Positions 1 through 15,928 are shown, counted from the first letter of the stretch. The stretch is DNA of 64,000 nucleotides from Gordonia crocea (GCF_009932435.1 NZ_BJOU01000008.1:43575-107574), one strand, 5' to 3'. Made by a program: numbers and translations. The notes: generated by a model not told the origin, from the sequence alone.

Positions 1-2872
<2,872 letters not shown>

Positions 2873-2906
2873 TTGTGCCTCTCAGTTAGTAAGTAGCTGG
2901 TCGTAG

Positions 2907-6407
<3,501 letters not shown>

Positions 6408-6567
6408 GATGCGTCCTTCCAACACGAAAGTTGACTAGCGGCTACGAGGTGGGCTTGCGCCTGTGTCGCTGGTCTGGCGACCTGAACAGGCGAAACGCTC
6501 GAGAGCAGCACGTCGTGTGCGTGTCGGGCGGAACAAAGTGGACAGGAGGCAGCCAGCGCAACGTCCA

Positions 6568-6598
6568 ACTGTATCAGAAAATAGACGCGCTTTGTCAA
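6568..6598 (-). promoter_or_regulatory. Probable rpoB promoter with extended -10
   Basis: On the minus strand a perfect -35 TTGACA (6598-6593) is followed after 19 bp by TACAGT (6573-6568), preceded by TG-A as an extended -10. The predicted transcript would start near 6560 and carry a leader of about 150 nt before the rpoB TTG. The rest of the 338-nt gap between rpoB and the upstream mam gene (6408-6745) shows no gene; it holds this promoter and weak hairpins near 6690-6740 that could end the mce transcript. Confidence 0.6.
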
Positions 6599-6745
6599 GT
6601 CGCGTCTGAGGAAAATCCGCGGGCGCTGGCTAGCGTGTGTGCGGGTCCTGGCAAACAGAGTGACCGCTCCCACGCCCCACGTCAAGCATTTCGACCCATT
6701 CGGGTGGGATTATTCCTGTTCGCGGGGCGTGTCGGGCGTGGCGCA

Positions 6746-7582
6746 TCACCAAGCGGCGACGCGCTCGATCTTCCACTTGTCGTCCTGCCGGACGACCTCG
6801 TACTGCATGCCGACGACCATGCTGCCGGCGGCCATCCCGCCCTGGCTCATGCTGAGCACAAGGCTGGCGAGGATTTGGGCCTTGGCCCCGTTGCCGCCGC
6901 CGGTCAGACCGCGCACACCGATCGCGTCGACGCGGCACTCGTTGGTCTGCTGGGTCTGCTCGATCACCGTCCGGTTGGTGGGCATCTGCTTTTCCCACTC
7001 GGCGCGCGCGGGTCCGACCAGGACGGCGCGGGAGGAGTCAATCCACTGCTGAACCGTCTGGCCGCGGGCAGGACCGAGGATGGTGCACGAGGCGGTCTCG
7101 ACCTGGCCGAGGACCTCCGAGGTGGCCGACTTGTCGATGAACGCCAGGTCGCTGCGGCTCGCGCCGCCGGGGTGCACCAGGCCGATCACGCCGATGAGCA
7201 GACCGATCAACCCGACTGCGCCCAGGATCAGCGGGCCGCGGCCCGATGCCGACGCGGCCGCGCCGGTGCGGCCGGGAGCCGACCGGGCCACCCCGCCCGA
7301 TGACGCAGAGCCGGTACCCGACGAGGAGCCCGGGCGGGTACCGGAGACGACGGCGCTCGAACGTTTGGCCGCCGGACGCTTGGGCGTCGGGCGCTTGGCG
7401 GGCGCGCTCTTGGCCGCACCCGTGGATGCGGTGGCGTCACTGAAACCGAGGCGCTGGATCGGCGCGCGGCGCGAGGCGCCGGCCACCGGCCGCTTGGCCC
7501 CGGACGTGCCCGCCCGGTCGGCGCCGGGCCGGGGCTGCCCGGCGACGCGGGGACGCTTCTTCTTGGGTGGCAGATCAGACAT
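6746..7582 (-). CDS. Mce-associated membrane protein (distal copy)
   Basis: Predicted 278-aa Mam/Mas-type accessory protein of an Mce lipid importer. The first ~120 residues are a low-complexity, basic Lys/Arg/Pro/Ala-rich cytoplasmic tail. One transmembrane helix follows (GPLILGAVGLIGLLIGVIGLV, broken by a Pro before HPGG), then a compact extracytoplasmic domain ending in an SnoaL/NTF2-like fold pattern (YEVVRQDDKWKIERV). This topology is typical of Mam proteins, which are thought to stabilise the Mce complex. Its ATG overlaps the stop of the preceding mam gene by one nucleotide (TGATG), so the two are translationally coupled. It is the last gene before the rpoB promoter. The long basic N-terminus distinguishes it from its acidic neighbour. 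Confidence 0.8.
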   Translation of the reverse strand: MSDLPPKKKRPRVAGQPRPGADRAGTSGAKRPVAGASRRAPIQRLGFSDATASTGAAKSAPAKRPTPKRPAAKRSSAVVSGTRPGSSSGTGSASSGGVARSAPGRTGAAASASGRGPLILGAVGLIGLLIGVIGLVHPGGASRSDLAFIDKSATSEVLGQVETASCTILGPARGQTVQQWIDSSRAVLVGPARAEWEKQMPTNRTVIEQTQQTNECRVDAIGVRGLTGGGNGAKAQILASLVLSMSQGGMAAGSMVVGMQYEVVRQDDKWKIERVAAW

Positions 7583-8373
7583 CAGTTACCACCACTCCCC
7601 TGCTGGCCGGGAGCCTGCTGATTCGGATTCGGTTGCGCGCCACCTTGATTCGCGCGCGGCTGCTGTCCAGACGAGGGGATCGCATTGAACGCGGAAACGG
7701 TGTCGGCCATGTACTTGCCGTCGATGTGGCGCACGGAGATCAGGAAGCCCATCGTCTGCGGGACGTCGGGCTGGTTGGGTGCTTTGGCGACGACGTCGAC
7801 GTACACCAGCACCTTGCCGGTCTTCTCGTCGGTGTTGAGCTCGGTGACCGCGGCGCGTTTGACCGTGCTCTCCAACCGGCCCGGGGCGTCGCGGCGCTGC
7901 TGCAGTTCCTGGAAGCCCTTGCCCCGCAGTTCCTGCAGCGCCCGGCCGGTCAGCACCGACTCGACATTGCGCTTGAACTTGTCGGGGTCCTTCGGGTCGA
8001 TGGTGGTGATGTTCATCGCGGCGGTCTCGGCGGTGGCCATGATCGAGTCGCGCACGTTCTCCGTCGACCGGTCCGCATAGGAGCGGTACCCGAAGTATCC
8101 GCCCACGATGCCGAACACGATTCCCACGGCCGCGACGATCGCGGCGATGATCCACGAAACGCTCAGGCCCGACTTCTCGTCGCGCGCTGCCTTGGGCTTT
8201 GCGGGGGCCTCGTCGGCCTCGTCGACCTCGGTGGCTTCGTCGGCCTCGGTAGCCTCGTCGGCGTCGGCGGTCTCGTCGACCTCGTCGGCCTCGTCAACGG
8301 CAGCGGTCAGCGCTTCGTCGGCCACCTCCTCGGTCGGATCGACCGAGTCGTCAGCCTTCTTGTCATCACTCAT
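7582..8373 (-). CDS. Mce-associated membrane protein (proximal copy)
   Basis: Predicted 263-aa Mam/Mas accessory protein. Residues 1-70 are very acidic and repetitive (runs such as EATEADEATEVDEADEA), followed by one transmembrane helix (about residues 73-95) and an extracytoplasmic domain of about 120 residues (SIMATAETAAMNITTIDP onward, a recognisable Mam signature). The C-terminal tail from about 232 is Pro/Gln/Gly/Asn rich and probably disordered. It follows mceF by 15 nt and overlaps the next mam gene by one nucleotide. The two mam proteins have oppositely charged cytoplasmic tails (acidic here, basic in the next gene), which could let them pair; that is inference. Confidence 0.8.
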   Translation of the reverse strand: MSDDKKADDSVDPTEEVADEALTAAVDEADEVDETADADEATEADEATEVDEADEAPAKPKAARDEKSGLSVSWIIAAIVAAVGIVFGIVGGYFGYRSYADRSTENVRDSIMATAETAAMNITTIDPKDPDKFKRNVESVLTGRALQELRGKGFQELQQRRDAPGRLESTVKRAAVTELNTDEKTGKVLVYVDVVAKAPNQPDVPQTMGFLISVRHIDGKYMADTVSAFNAIPSSGQQPRANQGGAQPNPNQQAPGQQGSGGN

Positions 8374-8388
8374 AAAATCGGAAACTAC

Positions 8389-9642
8389 TTACTTCTTTGT
8401 CGGGTGCACGCCGAGCAACCATGCCAGCTGCCAGGCCAGCGGGTTCAGATCCAGACGGTCCGGATCCTTCTTCGGCTTGTTGTCCCACGGCTGCGGGATG
8501 TTCGGATTCGCCAGGGTAGCGCGTGCCGCACCGCGCACGCTCGTCGGCGACCCCTGCGGCACCGTGCACCGCGCGTTCAGGTTCAACGGGAAATCGTCAT
8601 AGTTGATGTCGAACGTCGGATTCTTGCGCTTGATCGCCGCGATCATCTGCTGCGTCGACTCATACCCCTGCGTACACGCCGCCGGGTTGTTCATCTCCAA
8701 CACCACACCGAAGTGGATCTGCCCGTCACCGGGAGCCGGGGAATGCGATCCGGCCGAGAGCGCGGAGACCATCGCCAACAGGGCATTGGTCGACCAGCCG
8801 GTCGGCGCGATCGCCGTCTTGGCCACCGACCCCAGATCCTTGACCACCGTGGTGATGTCGGCACCCTGCTTCTGCAACAGATTCGACAACGCCGTCGCCG
8901 AGGTCTGCCCCGTCGTCAACAACCGGCGCACATCCGGATCAGCCGACGCCAACGTCGCCGTCACCACATCCAGATTCTTCGACCACGCCAAAATCGCATC
9001 CGACTGTTCGGCCTGCGTCGCCAACACCCGCGACGAATGCGCCAACAACTCGATCGTGTCGCCCAACGAGTCATAGCCCGCCTTGGACAACGTGTTCAAC
9101 GACGTCACCAACTTCGTCAGGTTCTCCCCCTGACCGTTGAACGCCTTGCCCAACTCCTCCACGATCGTGCGCAGATCATCCACCGGAACCGACTCGGCGA
9201 AATCCAGCGCCGTGTTCACCACGTCCTCGAGCGGCTGCGGCAGCGTGACATCGTCGCGCTTCACGACCGACCCGGAGGTCATGTAGGGACCGCCGGCCGT
9301 CTTCGGGCGCAGGTCGAGGTACTGCTCACCGATCGCCGAGCGCGAGGCCACGACGGCGGCCGCGGACTGCGGGATCTTCGGGGCGCCGCGGCGGATGCGG
9401 ATATTCGCGTCGACGCCGTTCTCGGTCAGCGTCATCGACTGCACGCGTCCCACCGGTACACCCTGGTAGGTGACCTCGGCGTTGGCGAACAGGCCGCCCG
9501 AATCGGGCAGCTGCACCGTAATCGGGAACTCCGCGAGTCCGGCCAATCGCGGCAGACGCGCATAGTTCACGCCGACGTAGACCATCGCGAGGATGCCGAC
9601 GATCGCGAACACGATCAACTGAGTCTTCACCAAGCGCGTCAT
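8389..9642 (-). CDS. mceF: MceF-family substrate-binding protein, operon 1
   Basis: Sixth Mce protein of operon 1, 417 aa. An N-terminal membrane anchor (residues 6-24) is followed by the MCE domain (about 38-118, with the GVPVGRVQSMTLTENGVDANIRI core) and a long helical region (about 150-290) that in this family builds the hydrophobic lipid tunnel. A C-terminal domain with two Cys (AACTQGY and ARCTVP) may form a disulfide outside the cell. The ATG starts 2 nt from the mceE stop. Function in lipid import is known for the family; the substrate cannot be read from sequence. Confidence 0.92.
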   Translation of the reverse strand: MTRLVKTQLIVFAIVGILAMVYVGVNYARLPRLAGLAEFPITVQLPDSGGLFANAEVTYQGVPVGRVQSMTLTENGVDANIRIRRGAPKIPQSAAAVVASRSAIGEQYLDLRPKTAGGPYMTSGSVVKRDDVTLPQPLEDVVNTALDFAESVPVDDLRTIVEELGKAFNGQGENLTKLVTSLNTLSKAGYDSLGDTIELLAHSSRVLATQAEQSDAILAWSKNLDVVTATLASADPDVRRLLTTGQTSATALSNLLQKQGADITTVVKDLGSVAKTAIAPTGWSTNALLAMVSALSAGSHSPAPGDGQIHFGVVLEMNNPAACTQGYESTQQMIAAIKRKNPTFDINYDDFPLNLNARCTVPQGSPTSVRGAARATLANPNIPQPWDNKPKKDPDRLDLNPLAWQLAWLLGVHPTKK

Positions 9643-9643
9643 G

Positions 9644-11008
9644 TCAGCGGCCTCCCAGCATCGACAACGGGCCCTCCACGACCGACTGTCCCGGCTGGGA
9701 CGGGGTCAGCACGATGTACTGCGGACGGCGCTTGCGCTGTTCGGGCTTCGACGCCGGGAACGGCAGATCCGGCCGGTACCCGCCGTACGACGGCGGGGTC
9801 CACGGACCGATCCGCGAATTCGGCGGCGGCGGAAGCAGGCCGACCGACGGCCAGCCCCACCGCGGGCCGTTGCCCTTGTAGTACGGGTTGGCGCGGTCCA
9901 CCGGGATGTGGCGGGCCTTCGGCGGCGAGTAGATCGGTGCCCCCTGGCCGACGCCCAACGCCTCCAGCTGGTTGAGCAGCCGCAGGTCCAGCGTCATGAA
10001 CAGGTTGACCGAGTCGCCCTTCGCGGCCGGCGTCAGCCAATCCGGGAACGGGACGGTCAGCATCAGCGGTGCCGCAGTGATCAAGTCGGGCATCGACTTG
10101 GCCAGCGACGACAGGATCGGGCGCAGCGCCTTGAGATCGGAGATGATCGCCTCGCGCGACTTGCCGAGCACCTGGGTGCCGACCACGCCGAGCTTGTCGA
10201 GCTTGGTCAGCAGGTCGACGAACTGCGGGCGCTGGGACTCCAGCACCTGGACGCCGGCCGGCAACTGCTCGAGGATCTGCTCGATCTGATCGGTCTGCGC
10301 CGACGCCCGCGTCGACAGCCGCGACAGTCCCTCGATCGCCGTGACGATGTCGTCGCGCTGCTTGTTCAGATTCGTGATCAGCTTGTTCGTCTGGAGCAGC
10401 AAACTGCGGGTCTTGTTGACCGGGTGGGGCTTTCCGTCGGGACCGGTCTGCATGACCGTCGCCGTGTCCAGCGCCTTGGTCAACTCCGAGACGATCGGCT
10501 TGAGCTGGTTGAGCCCGCCGTTGTTGAGCAACATCGACAACGCGCCGAGGACCTGCTCGATATCGGTGGCCGTCCGGGTGCGCGGGTGGCCCTGCGCGTC
10601 CAGGCCGGTGATCGCCACCGCCGGGTTCTGCGGTGGGGCGTTCTTGGCGTCGGCCGGCTCGCTGAGCCCGACGAACTTCTCGCCGAGCAGCGCCGTCTGC
10701 TGGACGGCCGCGTGCACCTGGTCGGACAGCTTCACCTCGTTGCGGACCAGCAGCTTGACGGTGGCCTGCCACTCGTCGGGCTCGATGCTGATGTCGGTGA
10801 CGCGCCCGACGACGATGCCGTCCTTCTTGACCAGCGACTGCGGCACCAGGTCGAGAATGTCGTCGAACTTCACCTTGTAGGTGACCGGATTGGCGCCGAC
10901 GTTCACCCCACCCGGCAGCGGGATGTTGCGAATGCCGCTGCACGAAGCCAGCAGGCCGACGCTCGTCACGGCGGCGGTCGCCACGGCGGCGGTACGGATC
11001 CAGCGCAT
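9644..11008 (-). CDS. mceE: MceE-family lipoprotein, operon 1
   Basis: Fifth Mce protein, 454 aa, and the lipoprotein member of the set: the N-terminus MRWIRTAAVATAAVTSVGL runs into the lipobox LASC with the modified Cys at residue 23. The MCE domain follows (about 40-125, core DGIVVGRVTDISIEPDEWQATV). Helical tunnel region about 150-310. The long C-terminal tail (from ~340) is Pro/Tyr rich (YSPPKARHIPVDRANPYYKG). I rejected a start 339 nt upstream because it would bury the lipobox. ATG 11008 overlaps the mceD stop by one nucleotide (TGATG). Confidence 0.93.
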   Translation of the reverse strand: MRWIRTAAVATAAVTSVGLLASCSGIRNIPLPGGVNVGANPVTYKVKFDDILDLVPQSLVKKDGIVVGRVTDISIEPDEWQATVKLLVRNEVKLSDQVHAAVQQTALLGEKFVGLSEPADAKNAPPQNPAVAITGLDAQGHPRTRTATDIEQVLGALSMLLNNGGLNQLKPIVSELTKALDTATVMQTGPDGKPHPVNKTRSLLLQTNKLITNLNKQRDDIVTAIEGLSRLSTRASAQTDQIEQILEQLPAGVQVLESQRPQFVDLLTKLDKLGVVGTQVLGKSREAIISDLKALRPILSSLAKSMPDLITAAPLMLTVPFPDWLTPAAKGDSVNLFMTLDLRLLNQLEALGVGQGAPIYSPPKARHIPVDRANPYYKGNGPRWGWPSVGLLPPPPNSRIGPWTPPSYGGYRPDLPFPASKPEQRKRRPQYIVLTPSQPGQSVVEGPLSMLGGR

Positions 11009-12378
11009 CAGCGGTCTCCCCTCTCCGGTGCGTGCGACGGCTTGTTTGCCTTGGGCTTGGTCGGCTTCGGCTTGGTCGGCTTCGGCGTCTGCGGATTCGG
11101 CGAGGTCGGCTGCGGGATGTTGCCCTGCGGACTCTGCCGGCCCCGGCGGGTGCCCGGGACGGCGTAGCGCTGCGTCTTGTCGTTGCTCATGATGCCGAAC
11201 GGCAGCACCGGGAGCAGCGGGCTGGTGCCCGCCTTGATCTGGTTGGCGACGTCGACACAGTGGCTGATGATCGGCGCCATCTTGTGCTGCCACTCCAGGA
11301 ACGGCTTGGTGCCCGGCATGATGCTGCCCGGGTTGAGCAGCTTGCACTGCGCGGCCATCAGGTTCTGCAGGTCCTCGATGGTCAACCGCATGGCCAACGT
11401 GCCGGACTCGGCGTCGTAGGCGTTGATCAGGTTGGACACCGTGACCGGCAGGACGGTGAGGATCTCCTTGATGGACTCCTGGTTGTCCTTCAACGTCTTG
11501 GCGGTCGGCTGCAGCGAACGCACGGTGTCGCCGATGACCTGCTGGTTGTCGTTGACGAACCGGGCCACATCGCCCAGCGCCACCGACAGCGTGGCCAACG
11601 CCTGGCCGAGCTGCTGGCGCTCACCGGCCAAGAAGGTGTTGAACGAGGCCATCTGCGAGTTGAACTTGCGCACCTGGGCGTCGTTCTCGGCCAACGCGCC
11701 GACGAACACGTTCAGGTTCTTGATCGTGTCGACGAGGTTGCCGCTGGAATCGCTGAGCGTGGTGGCGGCCTTCGACATGTTGGTGAAGGCCGAGCCAAGC
11801 TTCTCGCCATTGCCGCGCAGGTTGTCCGCGCCGACGCGGACGAACTCGGTGACCGGGCCGTCTTTGCCGCCCTGCTTGGCGTTCACGCCGTCGGGTCCGA
11901 GTGAACGGGACAGCTTCTGCAGGTTCGCGTAGAGCTCGTCGACCTCGACCGGGACCATCGTCTGGTCGATCGAGAGCGTGATGTCGCGCGGGGCCCGCGG
12001 ACCGCCGGTGTAGGCCGGGGTCAACTGCACGTAGCGGTCGGCGATGACCGACGGCGCCATCTGCACCGCACGCACGTCAGCAGGCAGCTTCAGGCCGCGC
12101 TTGACGCGCATCTTGACGTGGACGCGGTCGCCGTCGGGCGAGACGGTCTGCACCTCGCCGACGCGCACCCCGAGCATCTTCACGTCGGTGCCCGGGTAGA
12201 TGCCGATCGACCGCTTGAACGTCGCGTTGATCGTCGTCGCACCGATGCCGGAGAACGCCCACCACAGCACCGAGGCCAGGATGAGGGCCAACACCGTGCC
12301 CAGCACCACGCCGGTGATGTGGCGCGGGGTGAACCAGCGCCCGGGGCCGTTGGTCGTCGTCAGATCTGGGGTCGTCAT
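11008..12378 (-). CDS. mceD: MceD-family substrate-binding protein, operon 1
   Basis: Fourth Mce protein, 456 aa. One transmembrane anchor (about residues 20-44), MCE domain (about 50-130; GVRVGEVQTVSPDGDRVHVKM), long helical segment (about 150-330), then a C-terminal domain with a conserved Cys pair (AAQCKLLNPG and ISHCVDV). The extreme C-terminus is a Lys/Pro-rich tail built of TKPKPTKPK-type repeats, as often seen in MceD proteins. It overlaps mceC by one nucleotide at 12378 and mceE by one at 11008, so the operon is translated as a coupled chain. Confidence 0.93.
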   Translation of the reverse strand: MTTPDLTTTNGPGRWFTPRHITGVVLGTVLALILASVLWWAFSGIGATTINATFKRSIGIYPGTDVKMLGVRVGEVQTVSPDGDRVHVKMRVKRGLKLPADVRAVQMAPSVIADRYVQLTPAYTGGPRAPRDITLSIDQTMVPVEVDELYANLQKLSRSLGPDGVNAKQGGKDGPVTEFVRVGADNLRGNGEKLGSAFTNMSKAATTLSDSSGNLVDTIKNLNVFVGALAENDAQVRKFNSQMASFNTFLAGERQQLGQALATLSVALGDVARFVNDNQQVIGDTVRSLQPTAKTLKDNQESIKEILTVLPVTVSNLINAYDAESGTLAMRLTIEDLQNLMAAQCKLLNPGSIMPGTKPFLEWQHKMAPIISHCVDVANQIKAGTSPLLPVLPFGIMSNDKTQRYAVPGTRRGRQSPQGNIPQPTSPNPQTPKPTKPKPTKPKANKPSHAPERGDR

Positions 12379-13490
12379 CAGCCGGCCTCGGTTCCGCCGT
12401 TATTGAACATCTTGACCTTATTCGGGGGCCGCGTGGTGTTTTGCTGCGGCAGCGCCGGCGGCAGCAGGTTGGTCACCATCGACTCGAACCAGCGGCCGTT
12501 GCCGAGCACGTTGGCGTAGAGCCGGTAGAACGGCGCCAAGTCTTGGATGGACCGGGCCAGGTTCGCCTGGTTCTTGGTCAGCAATGCCGCCACCTGCTGC
12601 AGCGACTTGAGTGCCGGGCCGATCTGCGCCTGGTTGTCGGCGACGATGCCGGTGAGCGCCTTGCTCAGCGCCGTCGTCGACGAGAGCAGCGCCGAGATCG
12701 ACTGCTGGCGGTTGTTCAGCTCGTCGAGCAGCTGGCCCGCACCGGCGATGAGGCGGGTGAACTCCTCGTTGCGGTCGGCCAGGATCTTCGACGTCGTCTT
12801 GGTCGCGGCAAGGAGCTTCTGCACCTCCTGGTCGCGCTTGGCGATCGTCGCCGACAGTCGGCTCAGGCCGGTCAGGGCCGGGCCGAAGTCGCCGGCCGTC
12901 CCGGAGAACGCCGCGGACATGGTGCGCAACGATTCGGCGACCTTGTCGGTGTTGAGATCGGTCAGCTGGTTGCTCGCGTCGGAGAAGGCCTCGATCACGT
13001 CGTAAGGGGCGATCGTGTCGGTGATCGGCTTCGACGGGTCGGCCGCCCGGGATCCGCGCGGCGTCAGGCCGAGGTACTTCTGCCCGAGCAGCGTCTTGAT
13101 CTGGATGGACGCGCGGGTCTGATCGCCGATCCACGTGTTGGCCACGGTGAACACGACGTTGACCTTGTTGCCGTCACGGTTGAGGCCGACACTGTCCACC
13201 TTGCCGACCTTGATGCCCGCGACGCGGACCTCGTTGCCCGGCTGCAGGCCGGCGGCCTCGGAGAACTCCGCGGTGTAGCGCGGCCCGGCGCCCACGATCG
13301 GCAGGTCGGACAGGTAGAACGACGCGACCGTCACCATCAGCAGCATCGCGATGCCGAGTGCGCCGACGGTCAGCGGCGAGCGGCGGCCGGCGAACCGGCG
13401 CGACGGGTGCAGCTTCTGCGGCTCCACGTTCACCACGTCGTCGGAAATGTTGTCTTCAGGCATCCCTGCCGGTTCCTTCTCGTCAGCCAT
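12378..13490 (-). CDS. mceC: MceC-family substrate-binding protein, operon 1
   Basis: Third Mce protein, 370 aa. A ~40-residue acidic/polar cytoplasmic N-terminus precedes the membrane anchor (about 40-60), followed by the MCE domain (about 72-150; GIKVGKVDSVGLNRDGNKV, QKYLGLTPRG) and the helical tunnel region. It ends soon after NGRWFESMVTNLLPP, a motif shared by many MceC proteins. The start ATG lies 3 nt after the mceB stop region (mceB ends at 13494). Membrane-anchored, facing the periplasm-like space. Confidence 0.93.
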   Translation of the reverse strand: MADEKEPAGMPEDNISDDVVNVEPQKLHPSRRFAGRRSPLTVGALGIAMLLMVTVASFYLSDLPIVGAGPRYTAEFSEAAGLQPGNEVRVAGIKVGKVDSVGLNRDGNKVNVVFTVANTWIGDQTRASIQIKTLLGQKYLGLTPRGSRAADPSKPITDTIAPYDVIEAFSDASNQLTDLNTDKVAESLRTMSAAFSGTAGDFGPALTGLSRLSATIAKRDQEVQKLLAATKTTSKILADRNEEFTRLIAGAGQLLDELNNRQQSISALLSSTTALSKALTGIVADNQAQIGPALKSLQQVAALLTKNQANLARSIQDLAPFYRLYANVLGNGRWFESMVTNLLPPALPQQNTTRPPNKVKMFNNGGTEAG

Positions 13491-13493
13491 GTC

Positions 13494-14591
13494 CTACCCC
13501 GGCCGCTTCTCGTCGCGCCAGCAACGGGTCGCCGCGCTGGTGTAGAGGACGTGGTTGATATCGGGCACCGGGATGAGCGGATCGGTCAACAGAATCGACT
13601 TGCCGTTGCCCATCACCACGTCGATGCCGCACAGGTAGAACTGGAACCACGAGCCGAAAGTCGCTGCGCGACCGATCTTCTCGAGCTTCGGCGGCAGGTT
13701 GGTGATGATCGCCTCGACATCCTTCTCACGCTTCATCACCCCGTCGGACACGGCCTTCAGGCCCGCGATACCGCCGGCGATCGACGGCCGCGTCTGACTC
13801 AGGATCGAGCCCATGACGGTGGTCAGGTTGGACACCGACGTCACCGCCGAGCCGACCGAACCGCGCTGTGCCGCCAACCCGGCGACCAGCTTGGAGGTGT
13901 TCACCAGCAGCGACTCGAACTGCGAGTCGTGGTTGTTGACCGTCTGCAGGACCTTGTTCAGGTTGGTGATCAAGTCGCCGATCACCTTGTCGCGGTCGGC
14001 CAGCGTGTTGGTCAACTCCGCGGTCTGCGACAGCAGCGACGACATCGTCGCACCCATGTCCTGGCCGGGCGAGTTCTGGAAGACCTGGATGATCTGGTCG
14101 GCCAGCTTGTTCACGTCCTCCGGGCTGAGCTCTTGGAAGACCGGCTTGAAGCCGTTGAACAGCTCGGTGAGGTTGACCGCCGGGTGCGTGGACCCCTCGT
14201 CTCCCTCGACCCCGAAGACGTGCCCGGGCATCAGGCGCTTGCCGCCCTCGCCCGCGCCGCGCTCCAGTGCCAGATAGCGCATGCCGGTGAGGTTTCGGTA
14301 GCGGATGAAGACCTGCGTGCCGTCGGGCAGCGAGTCGCGGTCCACCGCAAAACTCACCTTCGCGCGGTTCTTGTCGAAGACCTTCACGTCGCTGACCGCA
14401 CCCACGCGGACACCGGCGATACGCACGTCGTCGCCCTTGTTGAGCATCGCGGCATCGGTGAAGATCGCCGAGAAGTCGTGCTTGCCCGACGAGCCGGCAT
14501 TGGCAATCGTCAGCGCCAACAACGACGTGGCGACAATCGTGACCACCGCGAAGGTGATCAGTTTGACCAGGGGTGAAACGATCGACTTCAT
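13494..14591 (-). CDS. mceB: MceB-family substrate-binding protein, operon 1
   Basis: Second Mce protein, 365 aa from ATG 14591 (MKSIVSPLVKLITF). Transmembrane anchor about residues 8-30, MCE domain about 38-120 with GVRVGAVSDVKVFDKNRAKV and the family signature YRNLTGMRYLALERG. The helical region ends with a Cys-containing C-terminal domain (YLCGIDVVMGNGKS). The chosen start forms an ATGA overlap with the mceA stop, a reliable coupling signal; an upstream in-frame ATG at 14645 lies inside mceA and is rejected. Intact here, in contrast to the frameshifted homologue in operon 2. Confidence 0.94.
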   Translation of the reverse strand: MKSIVSPLVKLITFAVVTIVATSLLALTIANAGSSGKHDFSAIFTDAAMLNKGDDVRIAGVRVGAVSDVKVFDKNRAKVSFAVDRDSLPDGTQVFIRYRNLTGMRYLALERGAGEGGKRLMPGHVFGVEGDEGSTHPAVNLTELFNGFKPVFQELSPEDVNKLADQIIQVFQNSPGQDMGATMSSLLSQTAELTNTLADRDKVIGDLITNLNKVLQTVNNHDSQFESLLVNTSKLVAGLAAQRGSVGSAVTSVSNLTTVMGSILSQTRPSIAGGIAGLKAVSDGVMKREKDVEAIITNLPPKLEKIGRAATFGSWFQFYLCGIDVVMGNGKSILLTDPLIPVPDINHVLYTSAATRCWRDEKRPG

Positions 14592-15925
14592 CGCATGTTC
14601 ACCTGCGCTCCCCGCAACCTCGATGCACCGGGCAGGGTGACCCAACTGGGGACCTGCTCGGGCGCGACGCCGCTGGCGCCGCCGTAAATCATCTGCAGCT
14701 GGGCCCGGTACACCGGGTCAGCCCACAGATTGGACTTGGTGGCCGTCCCCGCCGGCATCGACGAGTACTGCGCCGGCGGCATCTCCGGCATGTTCCGCGG
14801 ACCCGGGTTGCGCGACGGCACCTGGTAGGAACCGTCGGCCAAACCGCCGCCGGGATACTGCGGGAACGGGCGGCCGTTGCGGGCCGGCTTGTAGCAAACC
14901 GGGCCGCGGTCGTAGTCGAACAGGCGCGGCTCGTCCTGGTTGGGCAGGTAGCGGCCACGCGGGTTCACGAACTGCAGGTTCACCCGCACACCCGGGTTCG
15001 GGGTGCCCTCGCCGACGATCCGCCGCGACTCGGGGATCAGGCCGGCGAAGTTCTTGAAGGTGCAGCCGAACACCGGCGACTGGCGTGCCAGCCCGGAGAG
15101 CATCTCCTGGGTGCCGGTGAACAGGTTGATCAAGTCCGACCGGTTGGTCCGCAGGAAGGCCGTGGTGTCGTCGGCGGCGACGCCCAGCGTCGCGATGAGC
15201 GACGCCAGGTCGCCCTCCCGCTCCACCAGCGTGTTGCCGGTGACCCGGAGGTTGTCCAGCGCGTCGATGACCGACGGCAGTGCGTCGGAGTACGTCGTGG
15301 AGAACGACGCCAACCCGCGCAGGGTCTCCTGCAGATCGTCGGTGTGGGCGTTGATCCCGGCGAAGATCGCGTCGAGCCGCTTGATCGTCTCGCCCAGTTC
15401 CTGGCCGCGACCGGCGAGCGCGTCGCTGATCGAGGTCAGGGTGACGTTCAGATCCTGCGGCGGAACGGCCTTGAGAATCGGGAGCAGCCGGTCGAAGAGG
15501 TCCTGGACCTCCTTGGCATTGCCCGCCGCATCGGTGAAGATCTCGTCGCCCGCGGCCAGCGTCGCCGTCGTCGTGGGCGACTTGGGGACCTCCAGCGCGA
15601 CGTAGCGCTCACCGAACAGCGTCTTCGGCAGGATGCGCGCGGTGGTGTCGCGCGGCAACAGGTGCACCTTGTCCGGCTCGAGCGCCAGCACCACGTCGAC
15701 CTTCCCGTCGGGGGCGGGTTTGACCGCGGAGACGGTGCCGACGGTCATACCGCGCGCCTTGACGTCGGCGTGCTCGGTCAACGAGTTGCCGGCCGAGTCG
15801 GTGCGCAGCACCACGTCCTTGGTCTCGGTGAACCGCCCCTGGTACTTCAGGATCGACCCGCCGATGAACGCGATGATGACAAGGAAGAAAGCCAGGCCGT
15901 AGAGCCTGCGTCGCAAGGTAGCCAT
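14588..15925 (-). CDS. mceA: MceA-family substrate-binding protein, operon 1
   Basis: First Mce protein, 445 aa. N-terminal anchor (about 9-27), MCE domain (about 38-115; GMTVGTVSAVKPAPDGKVDVVL and FGERYVALEVP), helical tunnel region (about 120-320) and a C-terminal extension of about 150 residues rich in Pro/Tyr/Arg with three Cys. It starts 3 nt after the yrbEB stop and overlaps mceB by 4 nt (ATGA). It is the subunit expected to sit nearest the permease in Mce assemblies of known structure. Confidence 0.94.
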   Translation of the reverse strand: MATLRRRLYGLAFFLVIIAFIGGSILKYQGRFTETKDVVLRTDSAGNSLTEHADVKARGMTVGTVSAVKPAPDGKVDVVLALEPDKVHLLPRDTTARILPKTLFGERYVALEVPKSPTTTATLAAGDEIFTDAAGNAKEVQDLFDRLLPILKAVPPQDLNVTLTSISDALAGRGQELGETIKRLDAIFAGINAHTDDLQETLRGLASFSTTYSDALPSVIDALDNLRVTGNTLVEREGDLASLIATLGVAADDTTAFLRTNRSDLINLFTGTQEMLSGLARQSPVFGCTFKNFAGLIPESRRIVGEGTPNPGVRVNLQFVNPRGRYLPNQDEPRLFDYDRGPVCYKPARNGRPFPQYPGGGLADGSYQVPSRNPGPRNMPEMPPAQYSSMPAGTATKSNLWADPVYRAQLQMIYGGASGVAPEQVPSWVTLPGASRLRGAQVNMR

Positions 15926-15928
15926 GTG

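Noticed and set aside
9644..11347. Longer 567-aa version of mceE in operon 1
   Set aside because: The extra part is mceD in another frame; the lipobox start at 11008 is clear.
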